The notes: a model not told the origin generated them from the sequence alone. A stretch of DNA of 6,137 bases from an uncultured Clostridia bacterium (GCA_947176485.1 CAMWQS010000088.1:1-6137), one strand, 5' to 3'. Counted from the first letter of the stretch, positions 1-6,137 are shown. Program-made: numbers and translations.

Positions 1-274
1 CTGCCGCCACTTCGTTTTCGTGAACCGTTTTGGACGTGTGACCGGTAGCGGCAACGAACGTATCCTTAAAGCTGTCGCCGCAAGTGCAAGTATGCAAGGT
101 ATACCCCCACTCCGTACAAGTGGGGCTTGTTACCGTTTCCGTGTAGGAATGAGTGTGCCCGTCGGACGGTTTCGTTCTTAAAACCAAAAAGGTTATTAAT
201 AAGGCTACCGTAACGCAAGCCAGAATTGAAGCACAAACGATTATAACTTTATTTGCCGCAGACTGATTTTTCAT
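1..274 (-). CDS. Membrane-anchored surface protein with Cys/His repeat (partial, 3' end beyond window)
   Basis: Ninety-one codons are open from the ATG at 274-272 to the left edge of the window, so only the N-terminus is seen. The start is supported by an AGGA site six bases upstream. Residues 1-9 are polar with a lysine at 9, residues 10-32 form one strongly hydrophobic segment, and R33-T-K follows, which fits an uncleaved signal anchor with the rest of the protein outside. C20 is followed by further hydrophobic residues, so lipidation is unlikely. From H40 the protein shows the pattern HxHxYxETVTxPTCTExGY...CxCGD...VAATGH (C53, C63, C65; H40, H42, H79). Such repeats recur in tandem in large surface proteins of gut Clostridia, and a second unit seems to begin near residue 78. 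Their function is unknown to me; the Cys and His residues could bind metal or form disulfides, but that is a guess. It lies downstream of the tRNA-Glu terminator and is probably a separate transcription unit. Confidence 0.82.
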   Translation of the reverse strand, partial: MKNQSAANKVIIVCASILACVTVALLITFLVLRTKPSDGHTHSYTETVTSPTCTEWGYTLHTCTCGDSFKDTFVAATGHTSKTVHENEVAA

Positions 275-280
275 AATAAT

Positions 281-284
281 TCCT
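281..284 (-). promoter_or_regulatory. Ribosome binding site of the partial membrane protein gene
   Basis: AGGA on the minus strand, six bases before the ATG at 274-272. It is weaker than the AGGAGG sites of the two operon genes, but no other start codon in this frame has a site and the signal anchor begins right after it. Confidence 0.6.
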
Positions 285-311
285 ATTAATTACCGTTTAT
301 TTGTCCTATAA

Positions 312-340
312 ATTTTAAAAAATGGCATAAAAAAAGACAA
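312..340 (-). promoter_or_regulatory. Possible promoter for the partial membrane protein gene
   Basis: TTGTCT (340-335) and TAAAAT (317-312) are separated by exactly 17 bases, matching 4/6 and 5/6 of the sigma-A consensus. Transcription would begin around 305 and give a leader of about 30 bases. The -35 box lies in the 3' arm and U-tract of the tRNA terminator, so the two signals share sequence. AT-rich gaps often yield such matches by chance, hence the modest confidence. Confidence 0.4.
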
Positions 341-383
341 AGCCATACCACTATAACTAAAGAAGAATGTGGGACGACTTTGT
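329..383 (-). terminator. Intrinsic terminator after tRNA-Glu
   Basis: Read on the minus strand, the 15-base arm at 383-369 pairs with the arm at 351-337. There is one C/U mismatch and two G-U pairs, around a 17-base loop (368-352). A C and then seven T (335-329) follow. It starts ten bases after the encoded CCA of the tRNA, so it should end the tRNA transcript. The loop is larger than usual, but stem length and T-tract are convincing. Confidence 0.82.
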
Positions 384-393
384 TACTTATTTT

Positions 394-468
394 TGGTGAC
401 CCTGCCGGGAATCGAACCCGGGATTGAGCCTTGAGAGGGCTCCGTCTTAACCGCTTGACCACAGGGCC
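394..468 (-). tRNA. tRNA-Glu (anticodon CUC)
   Basis: The cloverleaf can be drawn in full. The acceptor stem is GGCCCTG (468-462) with CAGGGTC (404-398), including one G-U pair. The D stem GTC/GAC carries the loop GG. The anticodon stem GAGCC/GGCTC encloses the loop CTCTCAA (437-431) with anticodon CTC at 435-433, which reads the glutamate codon GAG. The T stem CCGGG/CCCGG encloses TTCGATT. The discriminator base is A, and CCA is encoded (396-394). The acceptor and D-arm sequence agrees with bacterial tRNA-Glu as I know it. It stands alone, with its own promoter upstream and terminator downstream, so it appears to be transcribed as a single-gene unit. Confidence 0.97.
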
Positions 469-486
469 TTATTAAATTGTAAAACG

Positions 487-515
487 ATTATAGCACATAT
501 ATTTTTTATTGGCAA
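487..515 (-). promoter_or_regulatory. Strong sigma-A-type promoter of tRNA-Glu
   Basis: TTGCCA (515-510) and a perfect TATAAT (492-487) are separated by exactly 17 bases. The predicted start, about seven bases past the -10, leaves a leader of roughly 12 bases before the tRNA 5' end. The 20 bases upstream of the -35 are AT-rich and may act like an UP element. A near-consensus promoter is what a stable RNA gene is expected to have. Confidence 0.85.
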
Positions 516-536
516 GCGAAAATTTGACGATAAAAT

Positions 537-576
537 AAAAAAATGAAGCGGCAGTCCCATTTAAGGGGCTGCCGCT
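537..576 (-). terminator. Intrinsic terminator of the pectate lyase operon
   Basis: On the minus strand, AGCGGCAG (576-569) pairs with CTGCCGCT (554-547). After one C/A mismatch CCC pairs with GGG, closing a six-base loop (564-559). TTCA and seven T (543-537) follow. It begins 16 bases after the TAA stop codon at 594-592 and separates the operon from the tRNA promoter. The GC-rich stem plus T-tract is a classical Rho-independent terminator. Confidence 0.92.
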
Positions 577-591
577 GTTGAGAATTACGAT

Positions 592-3500
592 TTACGCTTC
601 AATAAAGTTGAGTACGAGATAAGGTGCCTTGAGATATTCGGGATGCTTTGCGTCGTCGCCGTATTGATACTTCCAATTAGCGTCGTCCTTGCCGATACCC
701 AAGTAGTATACCAAATCGTCTACACCTCTTTCAATGTTTCTAAGCGTGTAGTGGTTTACGTCGTAGTCGCTGTTGTACTCTTGCATCGTTGCGATACAGT
801 TCGTTACTTCGTTCAAAGCAATGCCGGAATGTCCGCCTACTATCAAGGAAGCCGATTTAAGAGAAATCAATACAGGAGTACGCTCAGCGTAAGCGAACAA
901 TTTACCGATGGATAAGCAGCTGGTAATTTTGAAGTATCCGATTGCGCCCGACTGGTAACCTAACATACCGCCGATACGAGGGGTGCTGTAGGTCGAAGCA
1001 ATTTCGCCGTCGTAGTAGCAACGCGTAATTTCAAGATAATAGTTTATATTCGTTTTAGCGTTATCAAATGCGCCGACCATGCCACCAACCTGTTGCTGAC
1101 CGCTTAAATTTGCAATTACGTAGCAATCCGAAATATAAACGTTTAAGTCTTCAACAGCTGAACCCGTCGACTGAATGAAGCCTACGATGCCGCCTACTCT
1201 GATGCCGGTAGAAGAACTGATAGTGCTGTTCGTAATTGAAACGAAGCTTATTTGGGTGGGAAGCGTAGACTCGAACACGTGTCCGATAAGTCCGCCTACG
1301 CGGGTTACGCCGCTCACGTTAACGTTTTTCAAAGCGATATTGTAGAAGTTACCGCCGTAGCAGGTTGCCACGATACCGGTCTGTTGTTTACCGCCGGAAA
1401 TAGTTATATTTTCAAACTTAACGTTCTTAATAGTACCGCCTTCAACCTTGTAGAATATACTTGCGGAGCCGTTGTCGTCATTGGCAGTCTTTTCAATGCT
1501 CAAGTTGTAAATTTTATGTCCGTTGCCGTTGAAAAGACCGGTGAAACCCTTTTTGGCTCTGCTCCAAGTAACGTCCTTGAAGTTGATGTCTTTTGTCAAA
1601 CTATAAATCGTAGCGTTGGGGTCTTCCCCCTCTATTTTTTCACCGCCCGCTATCTTCATGAAATCTGCTGCGGTTGAAATATTGACTACGCTTACTTGCT
1701 TTTCGTAAACGTCGGAAGTAATTTCGTTGTTGAGGTTTGAAAGTGCGTAGTAAACGTAGTAAGCACCCGTATTATCGTTCTCGAACTGCTTGTTTATGAA
1801 ATCTTCTCTGAACGAGTAAGACTTAACACCCGGCAAGGTTTTAATGTTCGCCGTGGTTACGTCAAGCGGTGTTGACGAAGAAATGGCGTAAATTTTACCC
1901 GTTGCGTTAGTAAGGCTGCCCGAAATCATATAACCGTCAAGATTAACGTTCAAATTAGACAGAACTTCGTCGCCGTCCTTCATGAAATCAACTTTAGCAG
2001 TACGGCTTGAAACGTACATAGTGTAGGTCATTGAAGACGACTGTGTTTCGTCACTTGCAAGAGTTACGGTAACCGTTATGGTGTACACGCCGTCGTTTGA
2101 GGGAGTAAAGCCCTTTACGGGAACTGCCGCAGAAGACTTATCCGGTGCGTATGTGTAAGTCGTTTTATAGTTATACTGGTTGGTATTGAGAAGCTTACCG
2201 TTGTAGTCGATACCGTTTTCAACCATAACGGTAGGTTCGCGGAAGATATTAAATCTGTCAACGATGTACGAACCGCCGTTGTCAACCGACTCACCGTTCT
2301 GCGTTTTTACAAAGATTCTACCTATTGAAGGAGTTCCGCGCTTAATAGTGAGTTCAAAGTCCTTAGTTTTCGTCGCGTCACCTACCGTAAGCGTTGCGGT
2401 AAGCGTTACTTGCGCGTCTTCCTCCAAAGGACGGTAAACGGCTATCGTGATATATTCGGAGGTTGAAATGGAATTTTCTACTTCAGTACCTATCTGAACG
2501 ATGCTGGTATCCGATGAAGACCAAGAAATTTTTACCTTGTTCATCTTCAAAGGAACTTCGAAGTCCTGATAAACCGCATCTTTGTCGGTATTTATCGTAA
2601 GAGTTTCAGCTGCTCTTTCAAGCATTGCTTGATTTTCACTGCCGGCTGCACCGTTAATAAAGTCGTTAGCAAAGAAGTGAACGTATTTATCCCAGCCGTC
2701 TTCGCTGAGGTGAGCACCTATTTGCTTTTCGTTAATTACCGCTGCACCTTTCTTCAACTTGTAGAACTGCCCCATATTGATGGAGTTGTCATCGTTACGG
2801 AATCTTACGTGAACCCTGTTGGTGTTTAAAGCTTTATCGTTGATAAAATGCTCAAAGTCTTCATCGGGATTGTAACCTTGATACCAATAATCTTTAGCAT
2901 ACAAATCACCGCGTCCCGTGAGATGATAGTCGTAGGTGTAAACGACTTGTGCCGTTTCGCCGTCTCCAACTAAAGTATCGGAAACGTCTATTGCAATTTG
3001 TTCAAAGATATCTTGTGCGGATAAGACAGGTTTTTGACTGGTAAACGCTACCCCCGCGGCGTTCTTTGAATCTGCGTCGATGCTTCCTTCAATATAGTTG
3101 GCTTGTGAAGAAGTGGAACCGTTGCCCAAAATACTGTCTATAACGGAACCGCGGTATTTGTCCTCACCGGTGGAAACGGAAATTTTACTGTTAACCGATA
3201 ATGTATTTTTTACCGTGTTGTAGCTGTAAGTCTGACGGGATACGTCTATATTACCATGCTTATCTTTATTTGCCGCCCTTATTATCTGTCCGAAAGTGGG
3301 GCTGTTTTTATCGTCGTCGATTGCGGCACCGTTATCGATACTCGTTACGCCGTCAATGTTGAGATAGCCGGGGTTAGAGTTATCGGTAACGCCGTGCATT
3401 CTGTTGTAGAAAGCAAGGCAGTTATGAAGTTGAACGTCGCCTTCCATTACCGAGCCGCCGAGCTTGAAGCCGTTGCCGTCGCCGTCACGCGTCTTGTAGG

Positions 3501-4521
3501 TATCGAGGTTAGCTTCTTCATACCTGTGGTCGAAAGTGGGCCACAATTCGTTCATCTGCCTCTGCGTGTATTCAAGGTATCCGTTTTCGAACGCCACGCA
3601 GTTGTAGATAATAACGCAACCGATGTTACCGGAGTCGGTCTTTGCATACAAGTCCCAACCGTCGTCCGAGTTGCGGTATGCGATACAGCCGTCGAACACG
3701 TTGCCGTAGCCTACCGTAAGCTTTGCCGCGAAGCCGTCGGCGTTTTCACCGAAGGTTTCGTTATCGTAGTTATTATGCGAAGTGCAGTTCTTAATAAGGT
3801 TGTAGCTGGGCCACTGTTCAAAGGAGTTTAAGCTTGAATTAGACCTGCCGAGCTGTAAGCCCGTATCACGGTTGTTGTAGAATTCACTGAACTCAATCGT
3901 GTTGTAGCTGCCGCCGACGTAAAGTCCGTTATCGCCCGCGCCGCAAATATCGATGCCGTACCAATAAATGTAGTCGCCCGTCAATTCAACGCCGCGTCCG
4001 GTGCTTGCGAAGCCCTGTCGACTGAAATCGAGGGTACAAAGCGTTTCGGTTCCTTCGTAACCGCTTTCCTTTTCGTAAGCCGCGTTAACGATTCTTATAT
4101 ACTTGTTGTACTCTCCCTTTACCCAAGTGGGTACGACGATACCTGAAGTAATATTGTAAGTACCGGGTTTGATGTACACGGTATCACCGGGCTGCAACGT
4201 ATCGGTTTCTCTCAGCAAAAGCGCTGCGAACTCAATGGGTGTGTCCCAAGACAAGCCGTCGTTTTGGTTCGAGCCGCCTTCCTCTATAGGAGCAACGAAA
4301 TACTTTTTGCCGCTGGACTGATTTGTAACCGAGCCTAACGCAGTAGAAATAACGTTCGAGCTGTGGTTTTCGTCAGCAGTGATAAGCTTTTCGTTATCGT
4401 TTACGGACGAGCTTTTATCGTCCTTACAACCAACGAAAGACGTTACCGAGAGCGCTGCGGTTGCAGAAATAGCAAGTACGGCTGTTGCCGAAAGGAATTT
4501 CTTCAAATTACACTTTTTCAT
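592..4521 (-). CDS. Large lipoprotein: family 9 pectate lyase with Ig-like and GLUG-repeat domains
   Basis: A 1309-residue secreted lipoprotein predicted to cleave polygalacturonate by calcium-dependent beta-elimination at the cell surface. Residues 1-31 are a signal peptide ending FVG before C32, an acceptable lipobox with unusual F at -3. Residues 72 to about 608 form a right-handed beta-helix of polysaccharide lyase family 9. ENADGFA (D262) and NSDDGWD (D286, D287, D290) match the calcium-binding aspartates of Dickeya Pel9A with the same spacing as I recall (D209, D233, D234, D237), and K353 in NGFKLGG matches its catalytic lysine. About 27 extra residues lie between the last aspartate and the lysine. 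The RNDDNSINMG segment near 575-584 resembles the family's C-terminal part. Residues 633-728 look like an atrophied bacterial Ig domain, 735-840 and 841-945 like further Ig/FN3-type sandwiches, and 946-1243 carry GLUG motifs (VGGLIG, VGGIVG, VGGMVG, IGGMLG). The gene overlaps its upstream partner by 14 bases and is its operon mate. PL9 is a confident call; the exact pectic substrate and the tail's role are inferred. Confidence 0.93.
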   Translation of the reverse strand: MKKCNLKKFLSATAVLAISATAALSVTSFVGCKDDKSSSVNDNEKLITADENHSSNVISTALGSVTNQSSGKKYFVAPIEEGGSNQNDGLSWDTPIEFAALLLRETDTLQPGDTVYIKPGTYNITSGIVVPTWVKGEYNKYIRIVNAAYEKESGYEGTETLCTLDFSRQGFASTGRGVELTGDYIYWYGIDICGAGDNGLYVGGSYNTIEFSEFYNNRDTGLQLGRSNSSLNSFEQWPSYNLIKNCTSHNNYDNETFGENADGFAAKLTVGYGNVFDGCIAYRNSDDGWDLYAKTDSGNIGCVIIYNCVAFENGYLEYTQRQMNELWPTFDHRYEEANLDTYKTRDGDGNGFKLGGSVMEGDVQLHNCLAFYNRMHGVTDNSNPGYLNIDGVTSIDNGAAIDDDKNSPTFGQIIRAANKDKHGNIDVSRQTYSYNTVKNTLSVNSKISVSTGEDKYRGSVIDSILGNGSTSSQANYIEGSIDADSKNAAGVAFTSQKPVLSAQDIFEQIAIDVSDTLVGDGETAQVVYTYDYHLTGRGDLYAKDYWYQGYNPDEDFEHFINDKALNTNRVHVRFRNDDNSINMGQFYKLKKGAAVINEKQIGAHLSEDGWDKYVHFFANDFINGAAGSENQAMLERAAETLTINTDKDAVYQDFEVPLKMNKVKISWSSSDTSIVQIGTEVENSISTSEYITIAVYRPLEEDAQVTLTATLTVGDATKTKDFELTIKRGTPSIGRIFVKTQNGESVDNGGSYIVDRFNIFREPTVMVENGIDYNGKLLNTNQYNYKTTYTYAPDKSSAAVPVKGFTPSNDGVYTITVTVTLASDETQSSSMTYTMYVSSRTAKVDFMKDGDEVLSNLNVNLDGYMISGSLTNATGKIYAISSSTPLDVTTANIKTLPGVKSYSFREDFINKQFENDNTGAYYVYYALSNLNNEITSDVYEKQVSVVNISTAADFMKIAGGEKIEGEDPNATIYSLTKDINFKDVTWSRAKKGFTGLFNGNGHKIYNLSIEKTANDDNGSASIFYKVEGGTIKNVKFENITISGGKQQTGIVATCYGGNFYNIALKNVNVSGVTRVGGLIGHVFESTLPTQISFVSITNSTISSSTGIRVGGIVGFIQSTGSAVEDLNVYISDCYVIANLSGQQQVGGMVGAFDNAKTNINYYLEITRCYYDGEIASTYSTPRIGGMLGYQSGAIGYFKITSCLSIGKLFAYAERTPVLISLKSASLIVGGHSGIALNEVTNCIATMQEYNSDYDVNHYTLRNIERGVDDLVYYLGIGKDDANWKYQYGDDAKHPEYLKAPYLVLNFIEA

Positions 4522-6040
4522 TGTTAGCCTCCTCGGGGAAGATTATAAGAATATAGAATACGTTAATACTTGCATCGAAGGTAAGCTTGAATTGTGCAGG
4601 ATTCTCTGAACTGAGTCCAGTTATGCTTGCTGCGTGTGTAGAGCATTTACCCTCCTTATTATAATCAGACGATATCGTAGGCACGCCGTTGATACCGAGA
4701 TATCCTTCAACGCCTGTAACTATTGCGTAATCGTCCTCGGTTTCAAGGAACATGCACCTGTTGTCAACGCCGTTGGACCTTGCGTAGATATAAACTTCAC
4801 AATTCTTTTTCAACGTGAAATTAATGAACATGCCTTCTTCCGAACTTGCGCTGTTGGACTGGAACGCTTGACCGCAATAACAGCTGGTATCACCGTTACC
4901 AAGACTTATACCTATAGGCAAATCGAACTCAGCCGCTCTATTGTCGGCGATTTTACCCTTGGGTCCGCCTACGATTTCAAAATCCACACCGCCGTTTTTA
5001 TAAACTATGGTACCAAAATTCCCCGCGGTTAGGTCAGCACTATTAAACGCATCGGTATCACCGAAGTTCAAAATAGCCAAATCTGGATGACTTTGGTCGC
5101 CTTCAAGACTGTAAGGTACGTCCACCCAGCGAGCAGTGGTTGCAGGTGCACTGAGTAATTTCGGCTCGAGGTACGTTGCGCGTGCGGTGCCGCCAGCCGC
5201 AGCAATATTGGGGTTGATTTGCGTTAAGGTTAAATAGGAGCTGGTTTTATCAACGACTTCGGTATCACCGCTGTTGAAAGTTACGGTGAACTTCCACGTG
5301 CGGGTCATCGTTTCTTTAAGACCCTTTTCCTGAGAAGTTTTGCCTTCTTTGAACGCAATGTTTTCAACGTCGTCGAATACGACTACGAGAGCGAAGCCTT
5401 CGTAAGTGAAGTCTGCTTTATCGTCGTACATTGAAGCCACGATTTGATAAACGCCGCGCTTTACTGCGCCCAATTCGGTAACTTCATCGCCGTTTCTGTA
5501 AACCTTGACGGTGTAGCTGTCCTTGCTTAAAGGCGCGGAATTCTCATCCACCTCACCGATTGCGTCGGGCGTTCTTACCTCTATCCAATCTGCGGCGTCG
5601 GTGAAGTCTTCCGTTGTCTTGTCTTTGGAAAGGTTCAACGTGTCGGACCTGTCGGCTTTAAGCTTAACCATAAGCCCGCCGAACTTAGCGTCCGCTACGG
5701 TAACTTTATAAGACGCCTCGGCAGTCGTACCACCACTCGTGTACGAAACGATTATATCGTAAGAACCTACGTTATAAGCGTCGTAAGCGCTGGAATTAAT
5801 CGTAACGTTTTCAAGGCTGACGGCTTCGGTTTGACCGGACGAGTAACTCGCGGTAACTTGAAGCCCCGTCGAACTGTACTCCTCACCGATGCTGTAATCT
5901 ACTTTGGCGTTTGAAGTGTCAAGCGTCAAGGACTGAAGCTGGTCCTCCGGCTCGGTCGTCTTACAAGCGAGCGAGAAGCACAACGAAAATACCAAACAAA
6001 CGGCAGCAACGAACGGTACGATGCGTTTGAATTTTCTCAT
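4508..6040 (-). CDS. Lipoprotein with Ig-like modules and unrecognised C-terminal domain, partner of the PL9 lyase
   Basis: A 510-residue exported protein with no catalytic motif that I recognise. The signal peptide has basic residues (RKFKR) and a hydrophobic core to residue 25. C26 after SLA is the likely lipidated cysteine, and the TTEPEDQ linker after it fits this. Residues 35-115 look like a group 3 bacterial Ig-like domain (YSIGEEYSSTGLQVTASY, then VGSYDIIVSY). Residues 120-222 and 225-312 look like two more beta-sandwich modules, the latter with another Ig-like TVTFNSGDTEVV strand pair. Residues 318-505 are a separate beta-rich, probably carbohydrate-binding-like domain with five cysteines (C387, C389, C414, C429, C466) and strands such as MFINFTLKKNCEVYIYARS. 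It is the first gene of the operon, and the lyase start codon lies inside its end. A role in holding pectin or organising the lyase at the surface is inferred from this coupling only; it might instead be a structural surface protein. Confidence 0.88.
   Translation of the reverse strand: MRKFKRIVPFVAAVCLVFSLCFSLACKTTEPEDQLQSLTLDTSNAKVDYSIGEEYSSTGLQVTASYSSGQTEAVSLENVTINSSAYDAYNVGSYDIIVSYTSGGTTAEASYKVTVADAKFGGLMVKLKADRSDTLNLSKDKTTEDFTDAADWIEVRTPDAIGEVDENSAPLSKDSYTVKVYRNGDEVTELGAVKRGVYQIVASMYDDKADFTYEGFALVVVFDDVENIAFKEGKTSQEKGLKETMTRTWKFTVTFNSGDTEVVDKTSSYLTLTQINPNIAAAGGTARATYLEPKLLSAPATTARWVDVPYSLEGDQSHPDLAILNFGDTDAFNSADLTAGNFGTIVYKNGGVDFEIVGGPKGKIADNRAAEFDLPIGISLGNGDTSCYCGQAFQSNSASSEEGMFINFTLKKNCEVYIYARSNGVDNRCMFLETEDDYAIVTGVEGYLGINGVPTISSDYNKEGKCSTHAASITGLSSENPAQFKLTFDASINVFYILIIFPEEANNEKV
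4528..4533 (-). promoter_or_regulatory. Ribosome binding site of the PL9 lyase, inside the upstream gene
   Basis: AGGAGG lies six bases before the ATG at 4521-4519, within the GAG-GAG-GCT codons (E503, E504, A505) of the upstream lipoprotein. A full-strength site at ideal spacing fixes the lyase start and makes coupled translation of the pair likely. Confidence 0.88.
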
Positions 6041-6045
6041 ATATT

Positions 6046-6051
6046 CCTCCT
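6046..6051 (-). promoter_or_regulatory. Ribosome binding site of the Ig-domain lipoprotein
   Basis: AGGAGG five bases before the ATG at 6040-6038. It directly abuts the palindrome ACTATATATAGT (6063-6052), so folding of that palindrome or a protein bound there could affect access to the site. Confidence 0.88.
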
Positions 6052-6137
6052 ACTATATATAGTGCGCAAATTTTTATGGAAAAGCCCATACTACGCAATT
6101 TAACAAATAAATACTATCACTTTGTGATATTTATGTC
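6052..6137 (-). promoter_or_regulatory. Operon leader with two palindromes; promoter not firmly placed
   Basis: This AT-rich stretch runs from the window edge to the ribosome binding site. It holds a perfect inverted repeat TATCAC-AAA-GTGATA (6129-6115) and a perfect palindrome ACTATATATAGT (6063-6052). A weaker near-direct repeat is also present: AAATTGCGTAGTAT, then AAATTTGCGCACTAT. The best promoter pair I can find is TTGCGT, a 17-base spacer and AAAAAT, a poor -10, so the true promoter may lie further right, outside the window. No CcpA-like cre site was recognised. The inverted repeat is a candidate operator, but I know of no regulator with this site. Confidence 0.35.

Noticed and set aside
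322..346. Short ATGGC/GCCAT pairing that could compete with the tRNA terminator (antiterminator or riboswitch)
   Set aside because: Only five pairs span a U-rich 15-base loop, and one arm lies beyond the termination point, so it could not form in time.
394..468. tRNA-Glu as integration site of a mobile element
   Set aside because: No repeat of the tRNA 3' end, integrase or other mobile gene is seen in the window, and the tRNA is intact with ordinary flanking signals.
1252..1677. 141-codon open frame on the plus strand, opposite the GLUG region
   Set aside because: It is fully antisense to a supported gene, has no recognisable protein features and has no clear ribosome binding site; the other plus-strand frames fail likewise.
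592..2001. M26-type IgA protease identity for the C-terminal part
   Set aside because: GLUG-like repeats are shared with such proteases, but no HExxH zinc motif occurs in the protein, so peptidase function is not supported.
3256..3831. 191-codon open frame on the plus strand, opposite the PL9 domain
   Set aside because: It lies wholly antisense to the catalytic region with conserved lyase motifs, and its translation is a Val/Ala-rich sequence without domains, as expected from a shadow frame.
4508..4521. Programmed frameshift joining the two lipoproteins into one protein
   Set aside because: The frames differ by +1 and the only run is GAAAAAG, not a good slippery site in that frame. The lyase has its own strong ribosome binding site and lipoprotein signal peptide.
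6052..6063. TATATA in the palindrome as a -10 box
   Set aside because: Transcription would then start inside or after the ribosome binding site of the first gene, which would remove its AGGAGG.

Overview
The window reads as a piece of chromosome from an uncultured, fibre-degrading Gram-positive bacterium of the Clostridia (Bacillota). The reasons are strong AGGAGG ribosome binding sites, U-tract terminators, moderate-GC genes with AT-rich gaps, lipoprotein signal peptides, bacterial Ig-like modules, and a Cys/His repeat of the kind common in clostridial surface proteins. This placement is an inference from style; no phylogenetic marker protein is present. Every supported feature lies on the minus strand, so the window is best read from right to left.

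Right to left: 6137-6041 is a short AT-rich leader with two perfect palindromes. Next comes a two-gene operon. The first gene (6040-4508) encodes a 510-residue lipoprotein made of Ig-like modules and a cysteine-bearing C-terminal domain that I do not recognise. The second gene (4521-592) overlaps it by 14 bases and encodes a 1309-residue lipoprotein. Its N-terminal half is a right-handed beta-helix pectate lyase of family PL9 with the expected calcium and catalytic residues visible, followed by Ig-like spacers and a GLUG-repeat domain. A strong intrinsic terminator (576-537) closes the operon.

Less than 25 bases further on is a near-consensus promoter (515-487) for a single tRNA-Glu with anticodon CUC (468-394, CCA encoded), which has its own long-stem terminator (383-329). 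A possible promoter (340-312) partly inside that terminator leads to the start of a third coding region (274-1). It encodes a membrane-anchored surface protein with a Cys/His repeat and runs off the left edge.

The operon most likely serves breakdown of pectin (polygalacturonate) at the cell surface. The PL9 enzyme would be held to the membrane by a lipid, and its partner would plausibly bind or present substrate, or help organise the surface complex. No transporter, regulator or intracellular uronate gene is in view. The enzyme family is recognisable; the partner lipoprotein and the PL9-Ig-GLUG arrangement are the least explained parts.
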